Assembly: GCA_903881535.1 (NCBI GenBank)
Contig: CAIRTT010000621.1
Location: 1 to 12,420 of the forward strand
Origin: an uncultured Armatimonadota bacterium
Lineage (GTDB): Bacteria; Armatimonadota; Armatimonadia; Armatimonadales; Armatimonadaceae
Direction: 5' to 3'
Length of the DNA stretch: 12,420 nucleotides
Shown: positions 1 through 7,422 of the stretch, piece by piece
Layout of the letters: each line of letters starts with the position of its first letter
How positions within the stretch are numbered: the first letter of the stretch is position 1
Translations under genes and position numbers: made by a program
Notes under the pieces: generated by a model
Database searches by the model: none
What the model saw: the letters and a program-made list of their open reading frames with translations, nothing else
What the model was told of the DNA's origin: nothing

Positions 1-188
1 AGGTCCAACAGGACAAAGAGTCCCCCGCAGACCAGGGAGAGCAGCAAGGCCCAAATGACCCCGATGAACTTTGAGCGCTTTACATTGTTTGCAAAGGCTC
101 CGGCATCCGGGAGCAGCTCGAGAAGTGGTGATGGGATTGCACTGAAGGCTGGCTTCTGCGGATCCGATGTTGGTTGTTGTACGGCCAT
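1..188 (-). CDS. N-terminal part of a membrane protein, cut by the window edge
   Basis: An ATG at 188 opens a frame that stays open for 62 codons to the left edge. The first 40 residues are hydrophilic and proline-rich (starting MAVQQPTSDPQKPAFSAIPS). A basic stretch (NNVKRSK, about 35-40) follows, and then one clear membrane helix (about 42-61, FIGVIWALLLSLVCGGLFVL). Basic residues before the helix suggest a cytoplasmic N terminus. An AGGA ribosome site sits 9 bases upstream of the ATG. The gene starts 22 bases after the small membrane-protein gene, so it belongs to the same EPS operon. By position it could be a Wzy-type polymerase, O-antigen ligase or Wzx-type flippase, none of which is otherwise visible in this locus, but the visible part carries no diagnostic motif. 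That it is a gene is fairly secure; its family is not. Confidence 0.72.
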   Translation of the reverse strand, partial: MAVQQPTSDPQKPAFSAIPSPLLELLPDAGAFANNVKRSKFIGVIWALLLSLVCGGLFVLLD

Positions 189-210
189 GGGGTTGCGTCC
201 TGCGAGCTGC

Positions 211-345
211 CTAATCCTTGATATACGTGAAGACGACACATGTGAGAATCCACAGGAATATGGCCCAAAGGGTTCCCTTACCGATTCGCTTCGTCAAGAG
301 GCCAATCGCAGAGACGCCGTAAAGAATGGAAATGCACAAATTCAT
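211..345 (-). CDS. Small two-helix membrane protein (44 aa), unrecognised
   Basis: This 44-residue frame (ATG at 345, stop TAG at 211-213) begins MNLCISILYGVSAIGLL and ends CVVFTYIKD. It reads as a helical hairpin: hydrophobic segment 1-17, a basic turn around 19-24 (KRIGKG), then a second hydrophobic segment about 26-42. Its ATG shares the four bases ATGA with the stop of the preceding glycosyltransferase (342-345), the same coupling seen at two other junctions here. The next gene's ribosome site follows its stop directly. Without this gene a 153-base gap would break an otherwise tightly packed operon. I do not recognise the family. A role as a small partner of the upstream GT2 enzyme or of the next membrane protein is inference. 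A spurious short frame is possible, but the hydrophobic pattern and coupling argue against it. Confidence 0.68.
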   Translation of the reverse strand: MNLCISILYGVSAIGLLTKRIGKGTLWAIFLWILTCVVFTYIKD

Positions 346-1637
346 GGGTTTGTTCTCTCATCTGCGATAGGAATCTTGATTCGGCTGGTTCTCACCCATT
401 CCGCATCCGCCCCACCGGTGTCTGCCTTACCCGATCGACGCTCAGACATCAGTCCGACAGCGTAGAGGACAAGCTTCCACACGATGTATATCGGCGCAAA
501 GGCAAGCGCTTTGAAGGTCTCTTTTTTGGCTCCTGCGATTCCCAGGCCAAAAAAGACATACATCAGCACAGAAACCACACTGAACCCGGTAGCCATCATC
601 GCAATTCCAGCCAATGGACTGCCGAGGAGTACACAAAGAATCGCGAGGCCACTCAGTCCGATGCATCCTGCAACCTGCTCGGCAAGCGGCGGCTGCAGAA
701 GCTCAAACATCGCGCCAAGGAAGCGGAGATCACCCGTTGAAATCAACGCCTTGAGCAGCTGCGGAGCACGCGAGCGCACCACGCGGTAGCGCCCACCCTC
801 CCAGCGCTGGCGCTGGCTACGCGCCTGATCGCCAGTCACTGGCATCTGAGCACAGACAAACGCATGCGGCGCATACTGAACCCGGATGCCGCCATGCTGC
901 ATCAAGTCCATCGCGTAGTCCAAATCCTCCGTCACAGACCGCCCGGACATCGGGTACTGGGCGAGACACCCGCGGGTAAACGCCATCCCATTGCCCTTAA
1001 GCCCAAGACAGCCACCCGCGTTATCAATTGCGAGAAGGCGGATATGGTTTACAAGATCAAACGCCGCGGACATGAGAGCTGCACGCCAGCCATCCCCACC
1101 ATTCATCACTCCGTAGCGTCCCTGGACAGCCGCCGGGACCGATGGGTCATCCGGGAGCTCAGCAAGGAGGCGTACCGCAAAATCAGGTTGAACCTGTGTA
1201 TCGGCATCCACAACAATGTAAGCATCCGCGCCGGCGCCGCGAACTTCAGATGCGTTGCCAGCACCGTTCATCAAAACATCGAATGCAAATGCAAGCGCAA
1301 AACCCTTGCCACGCTCCGCTTTGTTCTGACGTTCGATCACAAATGCCCCGGCATCCCGCGCAAGCTGCGCTGTGCGATCCGTGCAGTTATCGGCAATCAC
1401 CACAACCGGTAATGGAGGCTGAACAGCCGCAAGGGACTGCAGAGTCGCTGAAATGACATCCTCTTCGTTGTGCGCAGGGATCACAACTGTTGCGCTAAGC
1501 AGGGATGCCCCTGCAGTGACTGTCCTTTTGCGTTTTGGCGCAGTGGCTGCACTGATGAGGATAAACAAGAGATAGCCGCTCCCAATACAGGTGGGAACGG
1601 CGATCAGGAGGGTGATAATTCCAGCGATGGTGCTCAT
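342..1637 (-). CDS. Membrane-anchored family 2 glycosyltransferase (processive type)
   Basis: A 431-residue glycosyltransferase of family GT2, of the kind that includes cellulose synthase, PgaC/IcaA and other inner-membrane EPS synthases. It would transfer sugar from a nucleotide sugar on the cytoplasmic face. An N-terminal helix (about 5-31) is followed by a GT-A domain with the VVIPAHNEE entry motif (51-59), a DxD-type metal/nucleotide site (VVDADT, D144 and D146), the catalytic TED region (T236-E237-D238) and the acceptor-side QxxRW motif (Q275 to W279). Several C-terminal helices follow (about 320-398). The complete D, D, ED, QxxRW set suggests an active, possibly processive enzyme. I chose ATG 1637, which has GAAG 8 bases upstream; a GTG at 1646 would add three residues and cannot be excluded. 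The gene starts 23 bases after the ATPase-like gene. Sugar and linkage cannot be read from the sequence. Confidence 0.9.
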   Translation of the reverse strand: MSTIAGIITLLIAVPTCIGSGYLLFILISAATAPKRKRTVTAGASLLSATVVIPAHNEEDVISATLQSLAAVQPPLPVVVIADNCTDRTAQLARDAGAFVIERQNKAERGKGFALAFAFDVLMNGAGNASEVRGAGADAYIVVDADTQVQPDFAVRLLAELPDDPSVPAAVQGRYGVMNGGDGWRAALMSAAFDLVNHIRLLAIDNAGGCLGLKGNGMAFTRGCLAQYPMSGRSVTEDLDYAMDLMQHGGIRVQYAPHAFVCAQMPVTGDQARSQRQRWEGGRYRVVRSRAPQLLKALISTGDLRFLGAMFELLQPPLAEQVAGCIGLSGLAILCVLLGSPLAGIAMMATGFSVVSVLMYVFFGLGIAGAKKETFKALAFAPIYIVWKLVLYAVGLMSERRSGKADTGGADAEWVRTSRIKIPIADERTNP

Positions 1638-1660
1638 AAATGTCACTTCAACTCAGGAGA

Positions 1661-2476
1661 TCAGACTCGGAACATGCTACGAACGCCCGTTGGCACATGG
1701 TCCTTCGAACGGTTCATCACAACACCCATCACCTTGTCACGGCCAAGCTTTTCAAGGGATGAATGCACGACTTCACGCGGTGTCACACCGGACCAGACGA
1801 CCATCATCATTGCATCGATGTATGGCTTGATTGGCAAAACGTTTCCACTGGCCACGGATGGCAGCTCAACAACAATCACATCGTAGAGCTCGCGGCATGC
1901 GGCAAAGACTTCGGTGATGTATGGCGAGCGTGCGATGCGGTTTGGATTGTCGGAATCCTTGCCTGCTGGGATGAAGTAAAAGCCCTTGCACTCCTCAGAC
2001 TGGATCGTCGTAACCGTGTTGCTTTCGCCATCGAGGACATCGACAATACCCGTCGTCCCAGCACAACCCAGGCGATCCGCCAGGGTGCTGCGGGATAGGC
2101 TGAGGTCGATGAGACAGACTTTTTTGAAGCTGTTCTTGGCGATGCTCATCGCGAGGTGAAGCGCAATCGTGGACTTACCTTCACCAGCGACGGCGGATGT
2201 AACTCCCATGATGACGCTCTGCTGGCCGTCAAAAAGGGAGCGGTCCATCAGCTCATGGGTACGAATCGCAGCCGGTGTCGCGAGGTACTCGACCGCCGTG
2301 TGCAGGTGCACAAAGCGGTCATTGGTACGCTCGAAGCGCAGCTGTGGCCGGATGAGAGGAGATTCATCATCGTGGTTCAGCAGCTGTTTGTTGGAGTCAC
2401 TGTCAGGGTTGCTGACAGTGACCAACTCGATGGATGATCCTCCGCGGAGACTTGCGTCGTTATCGATGCGGTCCAT
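1661..2476 (-). CDS. BY-kinase/CpsD-like P-loop ATPase with degenerate motifs and no tyrosine tail
   Basis: A 271-residue protein of the bacterial tyrosine-kinase/MinD-like fold (CpsD, EpsG, cytoplasmic part of Wzc), which normally pairs with the Wzz-type protein encoded just upstream and tunes polymer length. Walker A is intact (TSAVAGEGKST, residues 93-103). The Walker A' aspartate D124 is present, but the second acidic residue expected in DxD is serine (S126). Walker B reads IVVELPSV, with E204 where the family has Asp and S207 where it has the second Pro. GVVMN (251-255) matches the family's GVVLN. The C-terminal tyrosine cluster that is phosphorylated in active BY-kinases is missing: the protein ends VPTGVRSMFRV. 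A polar stretch of about 50 residues precedes the domain. The start ATG lies 1 base after the Wzz-like stop, with GGAAGG upstream. The fold is secure; kinase activity is doubtful, and it may be an ATP-binding regulator instead. Confidence 0.85.
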   Translation of the reverse strand: MDRIDNDASLRGGSSIELVTVSNPDSDSNKQLLNHDDESPLIRPQLRFERTNDRFVHLHTAVEYLATPAAIRTHELMDRSLFDGQQSVIMGVTSAVAGEGKSTIALHLAMSIAKNSFKKVCLIDLSLSRSTLADRLGCAGTTGIVDVLDGESNTVTTIQSEECKGFYFIPAGKDSDNPNRIARSPYITEVFAACRELYDVIVVELPSVASGNVLPIKPYIDAMMMVVWSGVTPREVVHSSLEKLGRDKVMGVVMNRSKDHVPTGVRSMFRV

Positions 2477-2477
2477 A

Positions 2478-3992
2478 TTATTTACCTTCCGTCTTGGATG
2501 AGATGGCCATGCTGGCTACCTTGGTTGCCTGGAAGCGTAGCTGCTGGGATTCCGGCAGGCTGACGAGAACCGGGACTCCAAGGAGACGCTCGACATCCGC
2601 TTCGTACCGGATGGACGGGTCCATCCACTCCCGGATTACTACCAGGACCAGTCCGAGGAAGAGTCCAAGGGCAAGGGCTGCTGCAATCGTCAGGATTTTC
2701 TTCTTAAGGTTGGCGGTGGACTCCGCAGCTACCAGGTTCATGGTGTTGAACTGGGATGCTGCTGTGACTTCACCAAGATCCTTCTTGATCTGTGCCTGTT
2801 GACGACGCTCGGAGAGGTCTTCGAACTGGCCCTGCAACAGCTTGTAGTCACGGGTCTTTTCCGTTAGTACACGCTCATCAGCAGGAAGCTTTGAAATCTC
2901 ACCCTCATACTGACCGATACGGGTATCAAGTTGTGCCACTTGAGCACGCTGTGTCTGACCAGAGATGTTGGCTTCGACGATCAGCTGCTGGAGCTGGTTG
3001 TACTCAGGGTTGTCCGTAAGGGTTGTATCAAGGATGTTTCGGGAGTTGGTTGGATCAGATGCCTGACGCTTGCGTACTTCACCTTCGATCGACTTGATTT
3101 TGAAGTCGAGCTCGGTGACGACAGCACTCGATGGTGTCCAGCCTTCACGGATACGGCGTGCACGGTCTTCCACTAGACGGCGGAGATCGGACAGTGCCGG
3201 GTCAGAGCCGACCTTTTGCTCAAGTACAGAGACTGGCTTTACGCTACGGAGGCGCTCACGCAGCTGTTGCAGACGGAGGTCAGAATCGCGCTGGGTGATA
3301 GCGAGGTTGTCACGCTGCATCTTGAGGCTAGTGACCTGGTCGATGATAGCGGTCATGCTGTCAGGATTGAGCCCGGCATGTGCCTGCTTGAAGTCGACCA
3401 GCGCCTTCTCGCTTCCCTTGAGGCGGTCACGATAGGCTTCGATCTGGCTGTCAAGAAAGGTGATGGTGTTCGTATAGGCAGCGGAGTTATCCTGTGCGAC
3501 TTGGTTGATGAACTCGCGTTGCAGTGAGTTCACAAGCAGCTCACACTCGGTTGCATCCACCCATGTCATCCCGATTTCGAGAACATTGGAACTCAGCGCA
3601 TTTGAATAGACCGCATTGCGGAATTCCTCAAAGCGTGCATCCTTTGCACGGGGGTCAGTATTGATCGGCCTTGCCAGGTTTGCACCCTTGACCACACGGT
3701 CAAGGAAGCCACCAGGAAGCGTGTCACGCATCAGGTCACCGAAGCGAGATGCATTGATGTCCGAGAGCGTTTTCCATCCGTTGTTTTCCTGGAAGCCAAG
3801 TGCCTTGTTTGCGGCATTGACGTCTTCAGATGAAATCCGGATTCTAGCTTCCGCTACGAACTTCGCGGACCGGACGATCAGGACGGAACCGACTACGCTT
3901 GTTACACCAACCAAGGTGATGACAAAGACTAGCCAGTTCCGGAAGAATCCATCCAGGACGCGATAGAGAATATGGTTACGTTGATACTGCAT
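2478..3992 (-). CDS. Wzz/GumC-type polysaccharide chain-length determinant
   Basis: A 504-residue polysaccharide co-polymerase of the inner membrane. Layout: short cytoplasmic N terminus, helix 1 (about 19-40), a long periplasmic domain (41-430) rich in heptad-like Lys/Glu/Leu/Gln stretches (about 180-260 and 330-405, probable coiled coil), helix 2 (about 432-453), and a cytoplasmic tail (454-504). The tail holds REWMDPSIR and the LGVPVLVSLPE element that in Wzc and GumC proteins links helix 2 to the kinase. No kinase domain follows; the ATPase is a separate gene, as in EpsF/EpsG or CpsC/CpsD pairs. The start at ATG 3992 has AAGGA 7 bases upstream, overlapping the stop of the export-protein gene; an upstream in-frame ATG at 4106 would run back into that gene and has no helix-like content. 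Expected role: setting polymer length and contacting the export channel. Confidence 0.92.
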   Translation of the reverse strand: MQYQRNHILYRVLDGFFRNWLVFVITLVGVTSVVGSVLIVRSAKFVAEARIRISSEDVNAANKALGFQENNGWKTLSDINASRFGDLMRDTLPGGFLDRVVKGANLARPINTDPRAKDARFEEFRNAVYSNALSSNVLEIGMTWVDATECELLVNSLQREFINQVAQDNSAAYTNTITFLDSQIEAYRDRLKGSEKALVDFKQAHAGLNPDSMTAIIDQVTSLKMQRDNLAITQRDSDLRLQQLRERLRSVKPVSVLEQKVGSDPALSDLRRLVEDRARRIREGWTPSSAVVTELDFKIKSIEGEVRKRQASDPTNSRNILDTTLTDNPEYNQLQQLIVEANISGQTQRAQVAQLDTRIGQYEGEISKLPADERVLTEKTRDYKLLQGQFEDLSERRQQAQIKKDLGEVTAASQFNTMNLVAAESTANLKKKILTIAAALALGLFLGLVLVVIREWMDPSIRYEADVERLLGVPVLVSLPESQQLRFQATKVASMAISSKTEGK

Positions 3993-4002
3993 TAATCTGT
4001 CC

Positions 4003-5277
4003 TTAGCGGAGTAGGAAGCCACCGAACATAAACATCTGCATGGCATCCCGTAAACCGAAGCTTTTACGATTATCGGGATCCTTGACAGGAATAAAGAGGA
4101 TGTCATTTGGGCGAAGTGTCAGTTCGGCTCCGGCAGGCTTGACAGGAGTTGCAGCTGCATTCTTGTCAGGTTTCTTGTTTGCAGCCTTTGGATCAGGGGT
4201 CTTTACGAGTCCCTGGAGGTCTACATAAACCGTGTCCCAATCATTGGAACCATCCTTTGGACGAAGGATTGCTGCATTCTTGAGGTCGGCAAACTGACCA
4301 GGACCTCCTGCAAGCACCAACGCATCCACGACGGATAGCTGGCCACTCTCAGGAAACTCAATCCGTCCAGGACGATTCACACCGCCCCAGGCTGTGAAGA
4401 CTGTTTCGTACGTGTCCACCATGAGGACATCCCCAGGCTTGACAGTAGGCGATGCAGGATTGATAACTCCCTTGCCATCCCCGATGACCTTGACTGTGCC
4501 ATCTGCAAGCACGCTGCGTAGATCCAAGGTGACCGTCTTGCCATCACGGGTCAAGCGGGCATTGCCCAGGGATGCCTTTGGATTGAAGCCACCAACGGAC
4601 TGCACGATTTCAAGGATGCTGCCACTTTTAGGCACTTCAACCATGCCGGTCTTCTTACATTCACCGATGAGCATCATCGAGAACGAACGAATATCCACCT
4701 CCCGGAAGAGGATGACATCGTTTGGCTCGAGGAGTATATTTTGCTGCTCATCCCCGGTCATCAGCTTGATCATGTCAATCACGACCTTGCGTCCGCCGGT
4801 ACGTACCACAGTCGCTGTCACCCACTCAGGTCGGTTGACCGTGAGGCCTCCGCAAGTTGCAACGAGCTCAAGGAGGCGCATACCATCCTGGAGAGGCTGT
4901 TTACCGGACTGGCGCACCGCTCCGAGAACACTGACTTCTGGCTTGATACGTGTAGAAAGCTCGACCGTTACAATCGGGTTGAGCAGCTGCTTCTTCAAGC
5001 CTTCCGTCACCATCAGACGAACTTCTTCAATCGACTTTCCAGAAACCTGCAGCTCACCGAGGAAGGTGTAGGTAATCTTTCCATCGGGTGGAACAACAAT
5101 ATTGCGGCTGAGCTCAGGCTTCTCGAAGACGAGAACCTGAATCGTATCGCCGGGGCCGATTTTGTACGCACTTTGGCTGCTCGATTGAGGCGCCGTTTGT
5201 GCTTGTACGCCCGTTGTCGGGAAGCCAAGCGCGATGCCAAGTCCAAGTGCAGCGTACGCGGATGAGTGCAGTTTCAT
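4003..5277 (-). CDS. Polysaccharide export protein (Wza/EpsE type, Poly_export plus SLBB domains)
   Basis: A 424-residue secreted protein expected to form the outer-envelope channel for EPS. The signal peptide is residues 1-26, with a likely cut after VQA (QTAP follows). There is no Cys at the cut site, so unlike Wza it is not an obvious lipoprotein. A Poly_export domain follows (AYKIGPGDTIQVLVFEKPELS onward, about 37-107), then three SLBB-like ligand-binding repeats, recognisable from VLGAVRQSGKQPL, LIGECKKTGMVEV and AWGGVNRPGRIEF, each followed by a LLELVATCGGL-type helix. A Lys/Ala/Pro-rich insert (about 360-385) precedes a final RPNDILFIPVKD strand. The protein ends in a hydrophobic stretch (MFMFGGFLLR). 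GGAG lies 6 bases before ATG 5277. The 43-base gap from the EpsD-like gene shows no terminator. Confidence 0.92.
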   Translation of the reverse strand: MKLHSSAYAALGLGIALGFPTTGVQAQTAPQSSSQSAYKIGPGDTIQVLVFEKPELSRNIVVPPDGKITYTFLGELQVSGKSIEEVRLMVTEGLKKQLLNPIVTVELSTRIKPEVSVLGAVRQSGKQPLQDGMRLLELVATCGGLTVNRPEWVTATVVRTGGRKVVIDMIKLMTGDEQQNILLEPNDVILFREVDIRSFSMMLIGECKKTGMVEVPKSGSILEIVQSVGGFNPKASLGNARLTRDGKTVTLDLRSVLADGTVKVIGDGKGVINPASPTVKPGDVLMVDTYETVFTAWGGVNRPGRIEFPESGQLSVVDALVLAGGPGQFADLKNAAILRPKDGSNDWDTVYVDLQGLVKTPDPKAANKKPDKNAAATPVKPAGAELTLRPNDILFIPVKDPDNRKSFGLRDAMQMFMFGGFLLR

Positions 5278-5320
5278 AATTTTCTCCAAAGACCCAAGGG
5301 GGGAAAAATCCCCCGCACAT

Positions 5321-6292
5321 TTACTTATTGGCTGTCTTGACACCCTTTTGCAGGTTAGCGCTTGCATTTTCAAGTTCGGCAAACCACGGGGAGTACTTTG
5401 ACACCTCGATCGTTGGATGCTTTGCGCTATAAAGCTCTGCTAGAACGACCTGTTTGGTGCGTCCCTGGATAGCGGCCTGCTGCAGCTTGAACTGGCGCTC
5501 AACATGCGGTCGGATCTGCGCAAGCGGTGGAACTCCAGCGGCACCCTTCGTCTCGAGGCGTACAATCATCGTCCCTGGCTTATCCTTACCCTTGGCTGGG
5601 ATGTCCAGTTGGAACACGCCACCTGCAGGCGTTGCATTGACCTTGGCAATCAGCTGCTTGCGGAAGTCAGGAGAGATTTTGTTCCAATCCACGGATGCCG
5701 TCAAGCCTAGAACGGCCAGGCGAGGTGTACGAGCGATGGTAGCCGCATCGATCTTTGGAGACTTCTGCTGCATCAAGCGGGATGCCGTTGTCGCATCCAC
5801 CGGGTTCTGCGCAAGCACAATCGTGGTCTTTGCCTGATCAGGCAACACAAAGACCTTTTGGTTCTTCCGGAAGAACTCAAGGAGGGCGGTCTCGGTGACC
5901 GGGACGCCATTCGTGATCACATTTTCAAGGGCGATGTCCGTTTCGACATCCTCTTCCACAATGTACTTCTGGTTTGGATCATTCATGGCCGCTGCGATGC
6001 CGTTGACGTTCGCACGCTTCATCAGATCGATACGCGCTTCGACATCCGCCTTTGTAGGAGCAACTCCCTTGGCTTTGGCTTCGGTCATAACAATGGACCG
6101 AAGGACCATTTTCGTCAGAACCTGCTTGCCGGAAACGACTTCAAGACGATCACGGAAGTCCTTGATGCTAACGGCATCCGAGCCCATCGAAACAACCGGC
6201 TTAGCACTCGAATAGCGCTGGAACATGAGCGCATTTCCTGCGAGTGAACCAGCAGCGACGATTCCAAGTCCAATACCTACAAATTTGTTCAT
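5321..6292 (-). CDS. EpsD-like peptidyl-prolyl isomerase homologue (SurA/PpiC type), rotamase part degenerate
   Basis: A 323-residue envelope protein with an N-terminal signal anchor (about 4-24, VGIGLGIVAAGSLAGNALMF). A SurA-like chaperone region follows: VSMGSDAVSIKDFRDRLE, then VLTKMVLRSIVMTEAKAKGVAPTKADVEARI, the usual helical order of these proteins. A C-terminal portion aligns in outline with a parvulin domain (VFVLPDQAKTTIVLAQ, then IARTPRLAVLG, then PDFRKQLIAKVNATPAGGVFQLDI). The motif that normally reads R-x-x-H-I-L lacks its His (KTTIVLA), so isomerase activity is questionable while a chaperone role remains plausible. EpsD-family PPIases are recurrent neighbours of EPS/exosortase loci, which supports this call. 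The ATG at 6292 overlaps the previous stop by 4 bases, and AGGAG lies 7 bases upstream. Confidence 0.8.
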   Translation of the reverse strand: MNKFVGIGLGIVAAGSLAGNALMFQRYSSAKPVVSMGSDAVSIKDFRDRLEVVSGKQVLTKMVLRSIVMTEAKAKGVAPTKADVEARIDLMKRANVNGIAAAMNDPNQKYIVEEDVETDIALENVITNGVPVTETALLEFFRKNQKVFVLPDQAKTTIVLAQNPVDATTASRLMQQKSPKIDAATIARTPRLAVLGLTASVDWNKISPDFRKQLIAKVNATPAGGVFQLDIPAKGKDKPGTMIVRLETKGAAGVPPLAQIRPHVERQFKLQQAAIQGRTKQVVLAELYSAKHPTIEVSKYSPWFAELENASANLQKGVKTANK

Positions 6293-7422
6293 ACTTTTTC
6301 TCCTGCAGCAAAGTGCTTGCAATTAGCTTGCCAAGATGTACTAGCGACACCAAATTTGGCGATTTCCGATGATATTTGACGCACCCAAAGCGCTAGGCTT
6401 GCATGGTTCAAAATCCACGCCCGCGCATTTGCGCCGAGCGATTCCCGTAAGGCTGTATCCCGGGTTAGGCGTTCCAATGACCGGCACCAGCCATCAACGT
6501 CCCCAGGGTCGACATACAGCCCTGTTACTCCATCCTCGATGACATCTGTCTGCCCGGTTGTCCGTGTTGCGACCACCGCGCAGCCCATCGCCATCGCTTC
6601 CAAAATGCTGGTGATTCCAGCCTGAAAATCGGTCTCATAGAGCGGGCATGCCACCACAGCACTCGAGCCATACAGCTCTCGCAGCTCCCCATACTCGTAG
6701 CGCCGCGCCGCAACATTTGCCGGAAGCTCCGTCCGCTCCGTCTCGTTTGTGTGCTTTGACCACGGACTTGCCGCCGCAAGGCGGAAATCAAGGGAATCCA
6801 GACGCTTGGCAGCCCCGATCAATGTCGGATAATCCCGCCACTCTAGCCCCGCAGCGCTGATCTGATTGGCTACACCTTGACGGCTGCTATCAGGGCGATA
6901 GAAGTCTGTGTCCGCATGAAAGTGGATGTGTGTGAGCTTTTCGGCTGGGATTCCAAGGACATCCGTGCCGTACTTACGTTGGATGTCCGCATAAACGAAC
7001 AGCCGGTCCATTTCCTTGTGGACTTTCAGGGTCTTGAAGAAGAGCTTTTTCTTGCCTGTGCTGAGCCGGTGGCAGATCACAACATGCCCGGGGCGCTTCG
7101 CGGTGGACATCCGGAACATCAAGGACAGCGGCATGCTGATGCTTTCGCTATTCGAAAAGATGCAATCAACACCCCGCGAATGGTGGAAAAAGCCAAGCGC
7201 TGCAAGACCGGCATCCCGGCCTAGAAGCATTGTTACAAGCTGAACACGTGGATCCTTGCAGGCATCAAGAGCAGCAAAGTCGACAAATGACACAGCTGCG
7301 TTATTGATGTCAACCAATGTGCGCTCAAGGGCATCGTAGTCCATGTCAGGATGCGCATCGCTTTGGACAGCACCCGCAATCGCCACCTTCCGGTAGGATG
7401 GCACAAGCATCGTCACCTTCAT
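6289..7422 (-). CDS. GT4-type glycosyltransferase (GT-B fold)
   Basis: A 377-residue cytoplasmic glycosyltransferase. The N-terminal Rossmann half starts MKVTMLVPSY. The C-terminal nucleotide-sugar half carries YETDFQAGITSILEAMAMGCAVVATRTTGQTDVI, a form of the GT4 donor site in which Q267 stands at the first position of the E-x7-E motif and E275 at the second, with E263 four residues earlier. It then has DGVTGLYVDPGD (297-308), the usual GT4 closing loop. The final about 30 residues are alanine-rich and not conserved-looking. I chose ATG 7422: it shares ATGA with the previous stop and has AGGAAG 8 bases upstream. An ATG at 7446 would lie inside the previous gene. It is less like its two GT4 neighbours than they are like each other. 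Donor and acceptor are unknown. Confidence 0.88.
   Translation of the reverse strand: MKVTMLVPSYRKVAIAGAVQSDAHPDMDYDALERTLVDINNAAVSFVDFAALDACKDPRVQLVTMLLGRDAGLAALGFFHHSRGVDCIFSNSESISMPLSLMFRMSTAKRPGHVVICHRLSTGKKKLFFKTLKVHKEMDRLFVYADIQRKYGTDVLGIPAEKLTHIHFHADTDFYRPDSSRQGVANQISAAGLEWRDYPTLIGAAKRLDSLDFRLAAASPWSKHTNETERTELPANVAARRYEYGELRELYGSSAVVACPLYETDFQAGITSILEAMAMGCAVVATRTTGQTDVIEDGVTGLYVDPGDVDGWCRSLERLTRDTALRESLGANARAWILNHASLALWVRQISSEIAKFGVASTSWQANCKHFAAGEKV

Noticed and set aside
55..465. Plus-strand open frame at the left end, and a minus-strand frame at 80-268
   Set aside because: Both overlap the membrane-protein start at 188, the 44-residue protein and the GT2 end, which are better supported by hydrophobic pattern, ribosome sites and overlaps.
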